A stretch of DNA of 64,000 nt from Isochrysis galbana (taxonomy: Eukaryota > Haptophyta > Isochrysidales > Isochrysidaceae): positions 267,980 to 331,979 of the forward strand of contig CM030932.1 in assembly GCA_018136815.1 (NCBI GenBank), written 5' to 3'. The translations under genes and the position numbers were made by a program. Below are positions 1 through 9,810 of the stretch, in pieces. The notes below the pieces were generated by a model. It was given only the letters and a program-made list of their open reading frames with translations. It made no database searches and was not told the DNA's origin. Each line of letters starts with the position of its first letter. Within the stretch, counting starts at the first letter, position 1.

Positions 1-1592
1 GGTGAATCGGCGGGCCGTGCGTGCGCACACAGAACCTGCGCCCACAGCCGAATGCAGTTGACAAACTGCCACGAGTAGACCTGGCGGTAGGCCTCCTCGG
101 ATGTCTTCTGGATGGCGTTGCGCAGATGGATGGCGAGCTGGCGCACATAAACAAAGGCGTGTTGGTATGCCACCGCCGGGTCGACTGCGCACAGGTCAAC
201 CACGCACGAGGACATGAGTACGACGCGGGGCAGCCGCGCGCGCGACATGGTTTTTGAGGCGCGCGCGTACGCGAGGTAAAGCGCCTTGAAGCACGAGTCG
301 AGCATTGGGGCGGGCGCCTCGATGGCGAGCTGCCGGATGGAGGCGTAAGCGAGCAGGGTGCACTGCTGCCCGCCAGCCTCGGGCGCCGCCCACACGCGTA
401 CAAGCGCACGCAGCGCCTTGGGGCACAGCCTAGGGAAGGGCAGCAGGAAGGGCACCAGACGGTGTAGCTGGCCAAGCGCAACGTGCAGCATCTCCGCCTG
501 CCGCTCCATCGATTCAGCGAGGTGCTCGATGAAACGGAGTAGGTGGATCAGGTACGACTTGATGATTAGTTGGTGCGCGCGCCAGTGTGGCAGCGTGTCT
601 ACGCGCATGACACCGCCCTTGGTCCGCTGCGGTGCGCGTGCACCGGTGACACCTGACTTCCCGGCCTTGCGCGGCGCGTCAACCCCCTCCACGTGCGCAC
701 GCAGCACCGCATCCATCTGCCCAATACAAAACTGCATCAGCTGGTTGAACACGCTAGAAGAAGAGAAGACGAAGTTGACTCCGTCTGAAGCACCGCCCTT
801 GTCTTCGTCACCGAAGCGCACCGCCGAGCGGAAGGCGCCCACGATCATTTTAAGAGATGCCTTGTGTACTGCGCCGCCCGAGAGCGCGCGCGTCCAGCCC
901 TCTACCATGTGCGAGGTGAGCTCGACCGTCTCGCGCACGCTGCTGCGCTTCCGCTTGCTTGGGGGCCGCGGCTCCTCTTCCTCTTTCTCATCCTCGTCAT
1001 CATCTGCGCGTATATCCCCCTCCTCCTCCTCATCGTCATCCTCATCCGCCTCGTGTGCGCTGATCTCCTCCAATTCGTCCAGCTCTTCGTCCTCCTCATC
1101 GTCCTCCTCATTGTCCTCTTCCTCGTCCTCCTCCTCCTCGTCCTCCTCCTCGTCCTCCTCCTCCTCTTCGTCGCTCTCCCCGTGTCCAAACTCGAGCAGG
1201 CTCTGGTCCGTCGTCTGAAGGTATTTGAAGAATTCTGGATCGGACTCCTTCAGCTTCTCGAGCTCGCTCTTGTGCGACGAGACAGCACCACGCTTCCGCT
1301 TGACACCGGCCTGCTGCCTGTTGTTCTTGCTTTCCGTCACGCACTCCTCCTCAAACGAGGCTGGCTCCGAGTCGGAGTCGCTGCTTCCCATGTGCTCGAA
1401 GCCACCCTCAAGAAAAGTGTCGGCGTCCATCTCCGCCGAGCGCATCAGCACGGGCTGCGAGCTCTCCTCTCGGAGAGCTGCAGCGGCTGAGCGGCGCTCA
1501 CGGAGCGCAGCACTCGCCTTGAGGCGAGAGACGGCCTTCTGCTTGGCGATCTGGACGCCGCGGCGCGCGATCTGCTGGCGCTTTGTGGGCAT
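1..1592 (-). CDS. NOC2: NOC2 nucleolar complex protein 2 (partial, runs off left edge)
   Basis: Noc2 pairs with Noc1 or Noc3 in the nucleolus and escorts pre-60S ribosomal particles to the nucleoplasm. The minus-strand frame stays open from an ATG at 1592-1590 to base 1, giving 530 codons without an intron or stop. A basic start (MPTKRQQIARR) is followed near residues 118-140 by the Noc2 signature SDPEFFKYLQTTDQSLLEF, then a long Asp/Glu stretch (about residues 142-210, antisense of 960-1180), then a basic SKRKRSS patch. Towards the left edge it reads QHAFVYVRQLAIHLRNA and YSWQFVNCIRLW, the most conserved block of the Noc2 family. The C-terminus lies outside the window. A 120 bp GA-rich tract (1620-1740) precedes the start codon. 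Identification is firm; the start is the first in-frame ATG upstream of family similarity. Confidence 0.93.
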   Translation of the reverse strand, partial: MPTKRQQIARRGVQIAKQKAVSRLKASAALRERRSAAAALREESSQPVLMRSAEMDADTFLEGGFEHMGSSDSDSEPASFEEECVTESKNNRQQAGVKRKRGAVSSHKSELEKLKESDPEFFKYLQTTDQSLLEFGHGESDEEEEEDEEEDEEEEDEEEDNEEDDEEDEELDELEEISAHEADEDDDEEEEGDIRADDDEDEKEEEEPRPPSKRKRSSVRETVELTSHMVEGWTRALSGGAVHKASLKMIVGAFRSAVRFGDEDKGGASDGVNFVFSSSSVFNQLMQFCIGQMDAVLRAHVEGVDAPRKAGKSGVTGARAPQRTKGGVMRVDTLPHWRAHQLIIKSYLIHLLRFIEHLAESMERQAEMLHVALGQLHRLVPFLLPFPRLCPKALRALVRVWAAPEAGGQQCTLLAYASIRQLAIEAPAPMLDSCFKALYLAYARASKTMSRARLPRVVLMSSCVVDLCAVDPAVAYQHAFVYVRQLAIHLRNAIQKTSEEAYRQVYSWQFVNCIRLWAQVLCAHARPADS

Positions 1593-1619
1593 CGCGACGG
1601 GCCACGCGACGGGCGGCGA

Positions 1620-1745
1620 GCGAAAGAGGGGAGAGGGGGGAGAGAGGGGAGAGAGGGGAGAGAGTGCGGGGACGGGGGAGAGGGAGAGGGGCGACGCGGA
1701 AGGCGGAAAAGGGGGGAGGGGGGATACCGGAAGGGGGGGGGGACG
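1620..1745. promoter_or_regulatory. GA-rich tract upstream of NOC2
   Basis: Runs of GGGAGAGA on the plus strand (pyrimidine-rich on the NOC2 sense strand) lie directly upstream of the NOC2 start. Similar purine/pyrimidine tracts precede most recognisable genes here, so this is a plausible promoter or 5' UTR element. No TATA box was recognised. Confidence 0.4.
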
Positions 1746-2165
1746 TGTGAGTGAGAGGTGATAATCAATCGAGGCTTTTTTTTTTGCACCGCCGCAACCC
1801 TAGATGTTAAACACAGGAACAGTGTGTTTCTACGGAAGTCAAAAACAGTGTTTTTCACCGTGTTTCTAGGAGACCCCCATGTCCGGAACAGAGGGCAGAG
1901 AGAGGGTTGCGCGCTGCGCGCGCGCGGTGAGTGAGCGTGCGAGCGAGGCCATAGCCATAGCATAATCAATCCCGCCACCTGATTGCCTGGCCTCCCACCT
2001 GCCACCTGCACCACTACACCACTAGCTACCACCACCTACCACCTACCACTACCACCTAGTTGGATGCAAGACAATCAATCATCAATCACAATCACAATCA
2101 TGCTTGACAGTTACAATTACAATTATACACTCCCACAGGAACTACCGGTAGCTGTGAGCTGTGAG

Positions 2166-4610
2166 CCCAGATGGGACAACAGGCTTCTAATAGGTTCTAT
2201 TAACAGGTCAACAGGTCTACCAGACCTGTTACCTGTTAACAGGTAATAGGTCTACAAAGTACAAAGTAAAATTTAGGGCGGGAACTTTGGCGGGAACGTG
2301 GCCCCTCGCTCGCCCGCGCGCTCGCGATGTCTGAGAGCGCCCTTAGCGACGACGAGTCCACCATTGCTACCTCGACCTCGTTCGAGGGAGAGTGGGGCCG
2401 CCAGCCGCTGGAGTCACTGGAGGGCAGTGCTCTTGAGTGGTCCACCATCGAGGAGGGGGTTGGGCGCGTGAAGAACTCGCGTATCTCAAAGAAGTGCCTG
2501 TTCTGTCACCACACGTACTTCGGAGGGCCTCTGAACATCCGGCAGCATTTGGATAGGGGGCTGCCGAATAGGAATGTGCGGCTGTGCAGACCCACGGCGC
2601 TATGGCTAAGCAGGCACGCCGAGGTGGTGAAGGAGCTGCGGCGGCGCGCCACCATCGCCGAGAACAAGGCTGCAATGAAGATGGGCAAAGAAGAGAGCCG
2701 TGCACTGGGCCGCGCAATCGCTGCAGAGGATACCTGCACACCACCCTTCTCCCTCTCTGCTCAGCACCAGCCCTTTCAGGCAATCACCGTTGAGCAGGTC
2801 GCCGAAGCATGGCTCAAGGTGATCGTCAAGAGGGCCTTGCCCCTGGACCTGGTCGACGACAGGCTCTTCCGGAATGCGGTAGCGGTCACCGCAAAATGCG
2901 GCTCAAAGAACTTGCTCGCTGGCAACGACCTGCGGCTGCCGACACGGCGCACCTTCACGCAGAAGTTGCTCCCATTGCTGGACACGCGGCTTGACGAAGG
3001 AGTGCGGCAGAAGATGCAAGCCCTCGCAGATCTCACTGGTGTCACCCTCATATCGGATGGTTGGACAAATGTCCAGAGCCGCCCCATCATCAATTGCCTT
3101 GCGTCGTTGCCTGTTGGCTCCTATTTCATTGCAGCACAAGACACCTCGGGCGCGACGAAGGACGCGGCATACATCAAGGACTTCATCGTGAAGCACATCA
3201 ACGGCTTTGGCGCGCAGCATGTCGTAGCTGTATGCATGGATGGAGCTTGCACCGCTTCTTTCCCCTTGATAACGCGTGAGTGCCCGCACATTTTCACTTT
3301 CATTTGTCCAACCCACAGCTTGGATAACTTCATGAGGAACATCTGCAGTGACAAGCCCAAGGTGCGCGTGAAGAGCCTGAACGATCGCGAGTTCTCATGG
3401 GGCGAGCCCTTTTTGGCTCGCGCCATTGAGCAAGTCCGCCAAGTGGTAAGTTTTGTAACGTCGCACCAGAAAGCGCTTGCACGATACCGCGAGCTTTGTG
3501 CGCAAGTTGCCTGTGAGGCGAGGCCGGAGGGTGGCATGGAACTACTCAAGGCGGCTGAAACCAGGTTTGCCTCGACGCTTTTGATGATCACGCGATACAA
3601 AAACGTGCACTTTGTTCTAGAGCAACTGGTCATCGATCCCGTATTCTCGACGTGGGTTCAGAAGCTGCCAAGCGAGCAACGCGGCAAGGCGGCCGACTGC
3701 AAGCGAATCATTCGTTCAGAGGAGCTGTTGGGAACCATTACAACTGGGATTGCGATCATGGAGCCCGTCTATCGTCTTCTTCGGCTGACGGACGGCAAGC
3801 TCGGTGCCAATCTGGGAAAAGTTTATGCTTACCTCCTTCAGATAGATCAACACTTCAAGCAAGGTGTACTTCCCGGCGTTTCCGCTTCTGTCCGGCACAA
3901 AATACACGAGCTCTTCATGGCTCGGTGGGAATACCTTCACGCCCCTGTGATGACAGCCGCCTATTGTTTGGAGCCTGAGTTTTGCCGCCGCAGGCATAGT
4001 AGCCGTGAGCTGCAAGACCTGAAGCAGTGCCTGCGTCAGATGGCAACGGACGAGCATCCGTTGCCTGATTTGCTGGCCGAGCTGGGCGACTTTCAAGAGG
4101 CTGTACTGAGTGGCATGCATGATTTCACCGACGAAGTGGCTTTCTCTCAGCGAGCACGTTCGATGGCATCGTACAAATGGGCAAATGTTTACCTCACAAT
4201 GTTCCCTCACTTGCAGTGGGCCGCATGTCGTCTTCTCGCATTGTCCTGTTCTGCGTCTGGTTGTGAGCGTTCTTGGTCTGTGCAAGATTGGATCCATTCC
4301 AAGAAAAGGAATAGGTTGGGGCAGACTGTAGTGGAAAGGTTGGTGAGGTGTCACACCAATCTTCTCCTCGATGATTTGTTGTTGGATTGGGAGTCTCGTG
4401 TTTTGCCTTGGGAGTTGGAGATGGTTGTGGATGAACCCGAGTCTGAAGACTGAAGAGTAACACTTACTACTTACTAGTATAACTTTATAATGTTAGTATC
4501 ACTCGTTTTTTTTTGACCTGTTACGGACCTATTGCGACCTGTTAACAGGTCCTCTTAACAGCAACAGGCCCCCGAAACCTGTTGACCTTGTACCTGTTGT
4601 CCCATCTGGG
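2166..4610 (+). mobile_element. Complete autonomous hAT DNA transposon
   Basis: Perfect 18-bp terminal inverted repeats: CCCAGATGGGACAACAGG at 2166-2183 and its reverse complement at 4593-4610. Perfect 8-bp target-site duplications GCTGTGAG flank it (2158-2165 and 4611-4618). The 2,445 bp element holds a single uninterrupted transposase gene. Subterminal regions are full of CCTGTT/AACAGG motifs (2199-2252 and 4517-4600), probable transposase binding sites. Intact ends, intact duplications and an open transposase imply recent insertion. It sits inside a second, older hAT-like element. Confidence 0.93.
2327..4453 (+). CDS. hAT superfamily transposase
   Basis: A 708-residue intronless protein within intact terminal repeats. 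An N-terminal BED-type zinc finger uses C57, C60, H74 and probably C87. The RNase H-fold core shows the first catalytic Asp in LISDGWTN (D244) and the second in VVAVCMDGACT (D305). The hAT motif KAAETRFAS follows; the family usually has Trp where this has Phe. The C-terminus carries the hAT dimerisation domain, with CSASGCERSWSVQDWIHSKKRNRL. Length is normal for the family. The enzyme excises and reinserts the element by cut and paste with 8-bp duplications. No stops or frameshifts are visible, so it could be functional; other copies would be needed to judge activity. Confidence 0.92.
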   Translation: MSESALSDDESTIATSTSFEGEWGRQPLESLEGSALEWSTIEEGVGRVKNSRISKKCLFCHHTYFGGPLNIRQHLDRGLPNRNVRLCRPTALWLSRHAEVVKELRRRATIAENKAAMKMGKEESRALGRAIAAEDTCTPPFSLSAQHQPFQAITVEQVAEAWLKVIVKRALPLDLVDDRLFRNAVAVTAKCGSKNLLAGNDLRLPTRRTFTQKLLPLLDTRLDEGVRQKMQALADLTGVTLISDGWTNVQSRPIINCLASLPVGSYFIAAQDTSGATKDAAYIKDFIVKHINGFGAQHVVAVCMDGACTASFPLITRECPHIFTFICPTHSLDNFMRNICSDKPKVRVKSLNDREFSWGEPFLARAIEQVRQVVSFVTSHQKALARYRELCAQVACEARPEGGMELLKAAETRFASTLLMITRYKNVHFVLEQLVIDPVFSTWVQKLPSEQRGKAADCKRIIRSEELLGTITTGIAIMEPVYRLLRLTDGKLGANLGKVYAYLLQIDQHFKQGVLPGVSASVRHKIHELFMARWEYLHAPVMTAAYCLEPEFCRRRHSSRELQDLKQCLRQMATDEHPLPDLLAELGDFQEAVLSGMHDFTDEVAFSQRARSMASYKWANVYLTMFPHLQWAACRLLALSCSASGCERSWSVQDWIHSKKRNRLGQTVVERLVRCHTNLLLDDLLLDWESRVLPWELEMVVDEPESED

Positions 4611-4789
4611 GCTGTGAGCCTACGGGCTACGGGAGATGGATATAAATATATATGTATAATACACTATATATGTATATGACCCGCTGTTTTCGGTACTGTG
4701 TTTCACCGTGTTTCCAAAAAAGCCAAAAACAGCTGTTTTTGGTGTGTTTCTAGACCTGACCCACCGTGTTTAACATCTAGGGCCGCAAC

Positions 4790-5126
4790 AGTGTCTCAAA
4801 AAGGTCTCCACAGGGCCTCTCAGCCCTACTTTACCAGGGAAACACAAGGAACAGCGTGTTTCTACCAGGGACAAACACATGGTGCACGCACCGGCCAACC
4901 CCTCGGTGAGTGGGGTAGTTGTCCTACATGTGAAAGACAGAGACAGAGACACAGAGACAGAGACAGAGTCTATAGGGCGGTCAAATATCAAACAGCTATT
5001 TTAACTTCTGAGGGTAAAAATTGACCAAGTCAAGATTGAGGATTCATCACGAATTTGTTGGATATTGTGACCGGATAGGTGTAACTAGCACATATCCGAT
5101 GCCCTTTGGGCCCTAGACCCCCCACG
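4790..5126. other. Intergenic, low-complexity
   Basis: Contains two more GTGTTTC-type motifs just outside the outer hAT end (4840-4875) and a CAGAGA microsatellite at 4936-4970. A TAGGGCGGTCAAA motif at 4973-4985 is the same sequence that begins the dispersed repeat at 5127. I see no gene. Confidence 0.5.
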
Positions 5127-5345
5127 GCAGTAGGGCGGTCAAACAGGGGCTTTTTAATTTTTAACTAATAGTAAGGGTTGGGCTGCATTTTTTGACCGTG
5201 GCGCGAGGCCCAATAAAAAACCTTCAGGGGGGGCCACCTGCCGCCACGAAAATCTTAGCCAGGAAATGGTGCGATTCTCCCCCCCTCCCCCCCCCTCCGT
5301 CACGCGCGCTCACGCTCTACCCGTAAAGATTTGGCGGTCGCGCCC
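5127..5345 (+). repeat. Dispersed repeat family A, copy 1
   Basis: Begins TAGGGCGGTCAAACAGGG and shares long diverged blocks with 54778-54995 (same orientation) and 61600-61945 (inverted). Shared landmarks are ACTAATAGTAA, GGGCTGCATT, TTGACCGTGGCGCGA and CAGGAAATGGTGCGATTC. It has no coding capacity. No terminal repeats were seen, so the class is unknown. Confidence 0.7.
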
Positions 5346-5975
5346 GCGGGGGGATCGGTTCCTTTATATCTAAGCTACATTCGGCATTTGATTCCCGCCC
5401 GATGCAGCGCCGTGTCGGGCTGCCGACAGTCCGACCACCCCCTGACCCTCTGGCATCATTGCCCGCGCAGCCCACCCAGCTCCTCACAGCGCGCGCACGC
5501 GCGCACGCGGCTACCCTGGCTGCCACAGACCCCGCCCCGACCATCCCGACCCGCCCCTCGCAGGCTTTGCCCTCACTCGAACTCGGCAGCGAGAACCAGG
5601 ATCAGCTCACCGACGCGGCCGTCCACGCGTGGCTGACGAGCCTCCGCGTTGAGGCTGCCCTCTGTCGTATTCCATACGATGACAGGCTTTTACTTCTAAC
5701 CGGTGGTTTATTTTAAGCCTCAAGGTCTCGTCGGCGACATTCTACCCCTTCTCTTACTTTCTTTCGAGGTCATCAAACGTTCCACGACTGTCTTCCGTCT
5801 TCTCTTCATGCATCGGTTGTAGTCTTCCGTCTTCTCTTCGTATATCGGCGGTAGCTCCACAGCGAGGTACACAATCCAGTGCGGGGGCGACCCCCTACGC
5901 GAACTTGGGAGGTAGAGCCCTCACGAGGGCGGTCGCTACTCACGGGCTCACGGACATTCAAGCGCTGGTTAATCC
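5346..5975. other. No recognisable gene
   Basis: GC-rich sequence with open frames on the plus strand (5331-5716) but no recognisable domain or compositional sign of a real gene. It lies between dispersed repeat A and the LINE fragment. Confidence 0.4.
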
Positions 5976-7436
5976 GGGCGCCATAGAGGAAATTACATAT
6001 CGGTAGGCCCCTTTCTTAAGTCGTGGGAAAAGATATCTGAGTGGGCTAGATCAAGACTAATGAATGTCACATTCGAATACATAGACCTTCTAAAAAAACA
6101 GGCCAAGCCACCGCCCCCGGCGCCGCAAGAGCAAGAATTAGCCCCTCCAGAGGATCCGGACGCACACGATCTAGGCGACATTCTAGTGGACAAAGACCAT
6201 AATTTTTATCTGCGCCGAAGAGGCGATTACCACGAAGTCCAGCTCAACGTTATGGGAGAGCCCCACATCCACGGGCGGATCAGCCCGCAACTCCTGCCCG
6301 ACGAGCTATACACTCCGCTGAAGTGGGGACGAGCATACGACGGCCCGGCGGAAACGGCGTACCCGGTACCTCAAGAATACACGCTGAAAGGCACACATAC
6401 AACTCTAGAGGATATAAGTGTCAAGGTCTTGACTAAAGCGTTCCTCGCTTTGAGGAAAGTAAAAGCACAGAAATCCACGCTGAGATGGGAAAAGAGGCTA
6501 CCGGTCCTCTCGGGAAAGTGGAAACAAGTATCGCAACTGTACAAATATAACTTTTTAACACCTAGGGACTCTTATCTGCACTTCAAACATGTCCTGCATA
6601 GGAGGATAGCTACGGCGAATCGTTTTGCAGACGATCCAACATGCCGCTTTTGCGGCATAGCCCCCGAGAGCTCCACTCATATAGCCACATGTATCGCGAC
6701 GGAACCCGTCTTCGAATTCATAGAAGGACTATTGGGGATTAACCTTAGGCCGGGATCTGAGACAGCCCAACGGCTTTTCTGCTATCAGGTAGACAGACCG
6801 CATCCCTCCTCGGGATACTTGGGTATCCTGGCATGGAGGTATATCCTAACGGATTTCTACAACATACAATACGGCAACGCGGACGGGAGGTCCGCTAAGT
6901 CGATCTTAAGAGCGATCCTTGCGAGATACCACCTATTAGTAACGGCGAAAGTCGGCTTCTTCCAGAGGCTAAAAAAACAACGTGAAAGTATGGGGTTACA
7001 TGCCCCGAGCAACAAACATATCAAAAAAATGATAAGCCCTCTCTACACGGTGGACAAAGACTTCAACCTAGAAGTATCGGAAGACCTCCTACAGGCGGCG
7101 GGAGGTCTTGGTATACGAAACATCAGCACCTGAAGTAGCTAGCCTCCCTTTTAACAAGAGAACCCAATGGGCAGCAGGAGAGACTCTATGAGATATAGGA
7201 GAAGGTAGCACAAGCCGAGTCAGAACAAAGGAGAAGCCATAGTCTCCCACCCCCTTCTCTCCAACTCCTGGCCGAAGCAGCGCGCGCGGCCTCCCCGGAA
7301 CCAGCTTCTCCGTTAAAGAGGGAACTGGGGAAGGGGGAGGGGGTTGTTAGGGGTTAAGGTTGGGTAGTAGGGAGGTCCACGAGCACACTGCCTCACGTCG
7401 CACACGTAGCGGAAATTTTTAAGAAGATTTTTTTTT
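5976..7436 (+). mobile_element. 5'-truncated LINE (non-LTR retrotransposon), 3' part
   Basis: Holds the end of a LINE second open frame (to 7133) and a 3' UTR ending GTAGCGGAAATTTTTAAGAAG plus a T run. The same 3' UTR recurs at 16310-16545 and, inverted, at 15469-15660, which defines the family's 3' end. The coding frame is open upstream of the first ATG (KSWEKISEWARSRL precedes it), as expected of a 5'-truncated insertion. An endonuclease fragment that may belong to the same LINE type lies at 47087-47470. Confidence 0.85.
6060..7133 (+). pseudogene. LINE ORF2 C-terminus with zinc-binding zf-RVT motif
   Basis: The 357-residue fragment lacks the reverse transcriptase core and keeps the region after it. 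The Cys/His cluster CRFCGIAPESSTHIATC (about residues 199-215) is the zinc-binding motif that follows RT in many plant, algal and animal LINEs. The segments WRYILTDFYNIQYGN and GLHAPSNKHIKKMISPLY are repeated in the two tails at 15.8-16.2 kb, showing a repeat family. It is a dead 5'-truncated copy; the apparent ATG is internal, not a true start. Confidence 0.85.
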
Positions 7437-7749
7437 TGTCAGCCTCGGCGCTCACTCGTTGTTGGCCTCCGTCACAGCGATGTGACCAGCTCTCTACTCT
7501 GCAGCGAGCAGAAAAGCCCAAGATCTTGCCAGAGCGCCTCACAGCGCATCTGGCGGGAACCCACCACCCAAAGCAGAAATCATCTTCTGCCGCTGGGTGA
7601 TGGGCTTGGCAGGCGGTATTGCGATTTTTCCCGTCCCCACCCCTACCTGAGTAGCAACCAAGGGAGGGAAAACCAAAAACCAACGGGACCAAGGGCTTTC
7701 ATGCAACTTGCATCAAGGAGAAAGATTCCCTCACCCAAGCAGCGAACCT
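7437..7749. other. Spacer between LINE tail and dispersed repeat B
   Basis: No gene recognised. It begins straight after the LINE terminal T run and runs into repeat family B. Confidence 0.4.
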
Positions 7750-8035
7750 AGATCGATCTCCAAGGGGAGATGGCAAACCAAACCTGATTGCCCCCAGAAG
7801 CAGGTAACGAAACGCGGGGAGATAGCGAATTAAACCTTTTTACGAGGCGCCTGGGAGGAAGAAAGGTGGGGAAACTTCCCTTCTCTTCGAGAGAAAAAGA
7901 GAGGGCGCTCCACACCCCTAGATCCTAGGCGTCCACGCGAAGTTTTTGACCGAGAACGAGAACGAGAGAATTATAACGATAAATACCGAACGAAGAGAAG
8001 AGAGAAGCTTAACGAGCGTCGATTCGCGAATGCGA
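7750..8035 (+). repeat. Dispersed repeat family B, copy 1
   Basis: Matches 16548-16833 (same orientation) and 30942-31236 (inverted) over most of its length. Shared landmarks are GGGGAAACTTCCCTTCTCTT, GAGAGGGCGCTCCAC, TTTTGACCGAGAACGAGAAC and TCGCGAATGCGACA. It contains the short inverted motif TTCTCTTCGAGAGAAA. It is non-coding. At 16.5 kb a copy directly follows a LINE tail, so it may be linked to the LINE or be a preferred insertion neighbour. Confidence 0.75.
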
Positions 8036-8099
8036 CAGCAGCTGAGCTGCCCTCCCACATGGGGTGCTCTTGGGGTGGGAGGGTTTCCCACTGTTGGAG

Positions 8100-8376
8100 G
8101 GGGTCTCAATCAAAGACCCCCTGCATGCTACGCAGAGCCATGAGCCATGGGGGCAACCTGTTCGGTGCCAGTGCTCGCCACCCCGCGCGCTTGCGCGGGC
8201 GTGGTTTGGATGGGCTGGATGAGCTTTGAGAGGGCTCTCTGACGAGCCGCCTCGGGCGGCGTGGGGCGTCCCAGGTGGGGCGCAGTGGCGAGGGTCGCCT
8301 GGGGCTCGGGAGCGGTCGCGGCACCGCGGCACGCTCCATAGCCTATGGTCCATAGGTCAAACTATAACAATAGTTT
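8100..8376 (+). repeat. Hairpin-ended dispersed repeat C, copy at 8.3 kb
   Basis: A GC-rich body ends in GGTC followed by a 7-bp stem, AAACTAT (8359-8365) and ATAGTTT (8370-8376), with a 4-nt loop. Other copies have the same layout with different stem sequences (see findings). Confidence 0.5.
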
Positions 8377-9810
8377 TTTTCAAAAAAAGGGTATAAAGTA
8401 TAAAGTAAAAGTAAACGTATAAGCAGAAAGTAGTGCAAAAAAGTACATTTGCGAGTCCACGAGCCAAGAGCCCCGGCATCTGTGTTTCCCATTCCCACTG
8501 CGTTTCACTGTGTTTCTCTTCAATCTTCAATGGCCAAACACAGGCTACACGCTGTTTTTGCTGTGTTTGGAAGCAGCCCCCACTGTGTTTCACATGCAGG
8601 GACTGCGATTTTCCACAGTGGAGCGGCAATTCTCTCGCCGGCGAGAGGAGGTTTCGGAGGTTTACGACCCTAGACCCTAGAACTTGAAGACTTGCTCGGC
8701 CAGATGGTCTACAAAAAAACGCGAGTTTGGTAGATTTGCACTCGCGGCTGTCGGCAATGGGAAAAGACGGGGAAGGGGAAGGGGAGGGGGGGGGGGCGGG
8801 AGGGGGAGAGAAAGACTCCGTAGAAGTAGTAGACAGCCCCCCCCGCCCCGCCCCCGCCCCCGCCGCCGCGACGCTTCGAGAGGGCTCCACCATCGTCCTC
8901 TCTCTCTCTCTCTCTCTCTCGTCTCTCTCTCTCTCTCCCTCTCTCTCTCTCCCTCCCTCCCTCTCTCCCTCCCTCCCTCTCTCCCTCTTTCTCTGTCCTT
9001 CTCCCTCTCTTTCTTCTATGATTCCTTCCCCCCCCCTCCTCTCTCTCGTGTGTGGCCCGCCAAGAGAGAGCGGGGGGATCCCCCCCACCGCCGCCGCCGG
9101 GGGACTTCTTCTTCTCTTCTCCTCCTTCTCTCCGCGCTGCCCCCCTCCTCCTCCCCCCTCACCCCCCCCCCCCCACTCTTTCACCCGTTGGGGCACCTCA
9201 AGGCAACATCGAGGCCGACACAGAAGAGAGAAGAGAGGTATAATCGTAGGGGGGAGAGTAGGAGAATCGCTGCGGCGGCTCGCGAGGGAGGTTGAGGGAT
9301 TCTTCATAATAGGGAGAGATGAGGTGTGATATGTGTGAAGGGGAGAGGTGCGAGAAGAGCGGGAGAGGGGAAAGAAGAGAGGAGAGAGGGGGGGGAGGGC
9401 GAACCTGTAGAGAGATCTAGAAGAGAGGATCAGAGAGAGAGAGAGTTAGAGGGGAGAGAGAGAGAGAGAGAGGGTCTCTCCGAAGTTCCGCTGATGAGGC
9501 GGTGGTAGACGAAAAAAGAAGTGGAGAGAAACAAAGGACTCGGAGGGGGAAAAGAGGAGAGAGAGTGGAGAGGGGGGGAGAAACAGAAGAGAGTGGGCGG
9601 GCGAGGAAGAAGAAGAGAAGGGGGAGGGGGAGGGGGGGCGGCTTCTTCACTGGATGGCTGCTGGAGAGAGAAGAGAAGGGGGGGGGGGGGGGGGGTGCTG
9701 TCGTGGGGAGAGAAGACGACGACGGGGAGAGAGGGGAGGGTAGAGAGAGAGAGAGAGAGAGTGTCGGGCGAGGTGGGAGAGAGAGTGGCCGCGAGGAGAG
9801 CAGAGAGGCG
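8377..9810. other. Low-complexity region upstream of CDC37
   Basis: 8440-8600 is rich in GTGTTTC/AAACAC motifs like those inside the outer hAT ends at 1799 and 4781, so it may be a relic of the same family. 8898-9000 is a CT microsatellite; 9160-9175 and 9680-9695 are C and G homopolymers; 9300-9810 is almost pure purine on the CDC37 sense strand. Long frames here are repeat artefacts. The purine tract is a candidate CDC37 promoter/5' UTR. Confidence 0.6.

Larger units (their letters stand above)
1799..4781. mobile_element. Outer non-autonomous hAT-like element, split by an inner hAT
   Basis: The left end CCTAGATGTTAAACAC (1799-1814) is repeated exactly inverted at 4766-4781. Both sides are flanked by the 8-bp direct repeat GCCGCAAC (1791-1798 and 4782-4789), the duplication length typical of hAT transposons. 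Just inside the ends are multiple GTGTTTC/AAACAC motifs, a common pattern of subterminal repeats. Removing the inner element (2166-4610) and one copy of its duplication leaves roughly 530 bp with no coding capacity, so the outer element is a MITE-like passenger. The terminal sequence resembles that of the 183 bp MITE at 61684-61866, which suggests related transposases. Confidence 0.75.

Noticed and set aside
358-1490. Plus-strand ORFs with poly-Ser or Leu/Val-rich sequence
   Set aside because: They are antisense to the Asp/Glu tract of NOC2, which is supported by family motifs on the minus strand.
2236-4463. Antisense ORFs within the hAT element
   Set aside because: Shadows of the transposase with no family resemblance.
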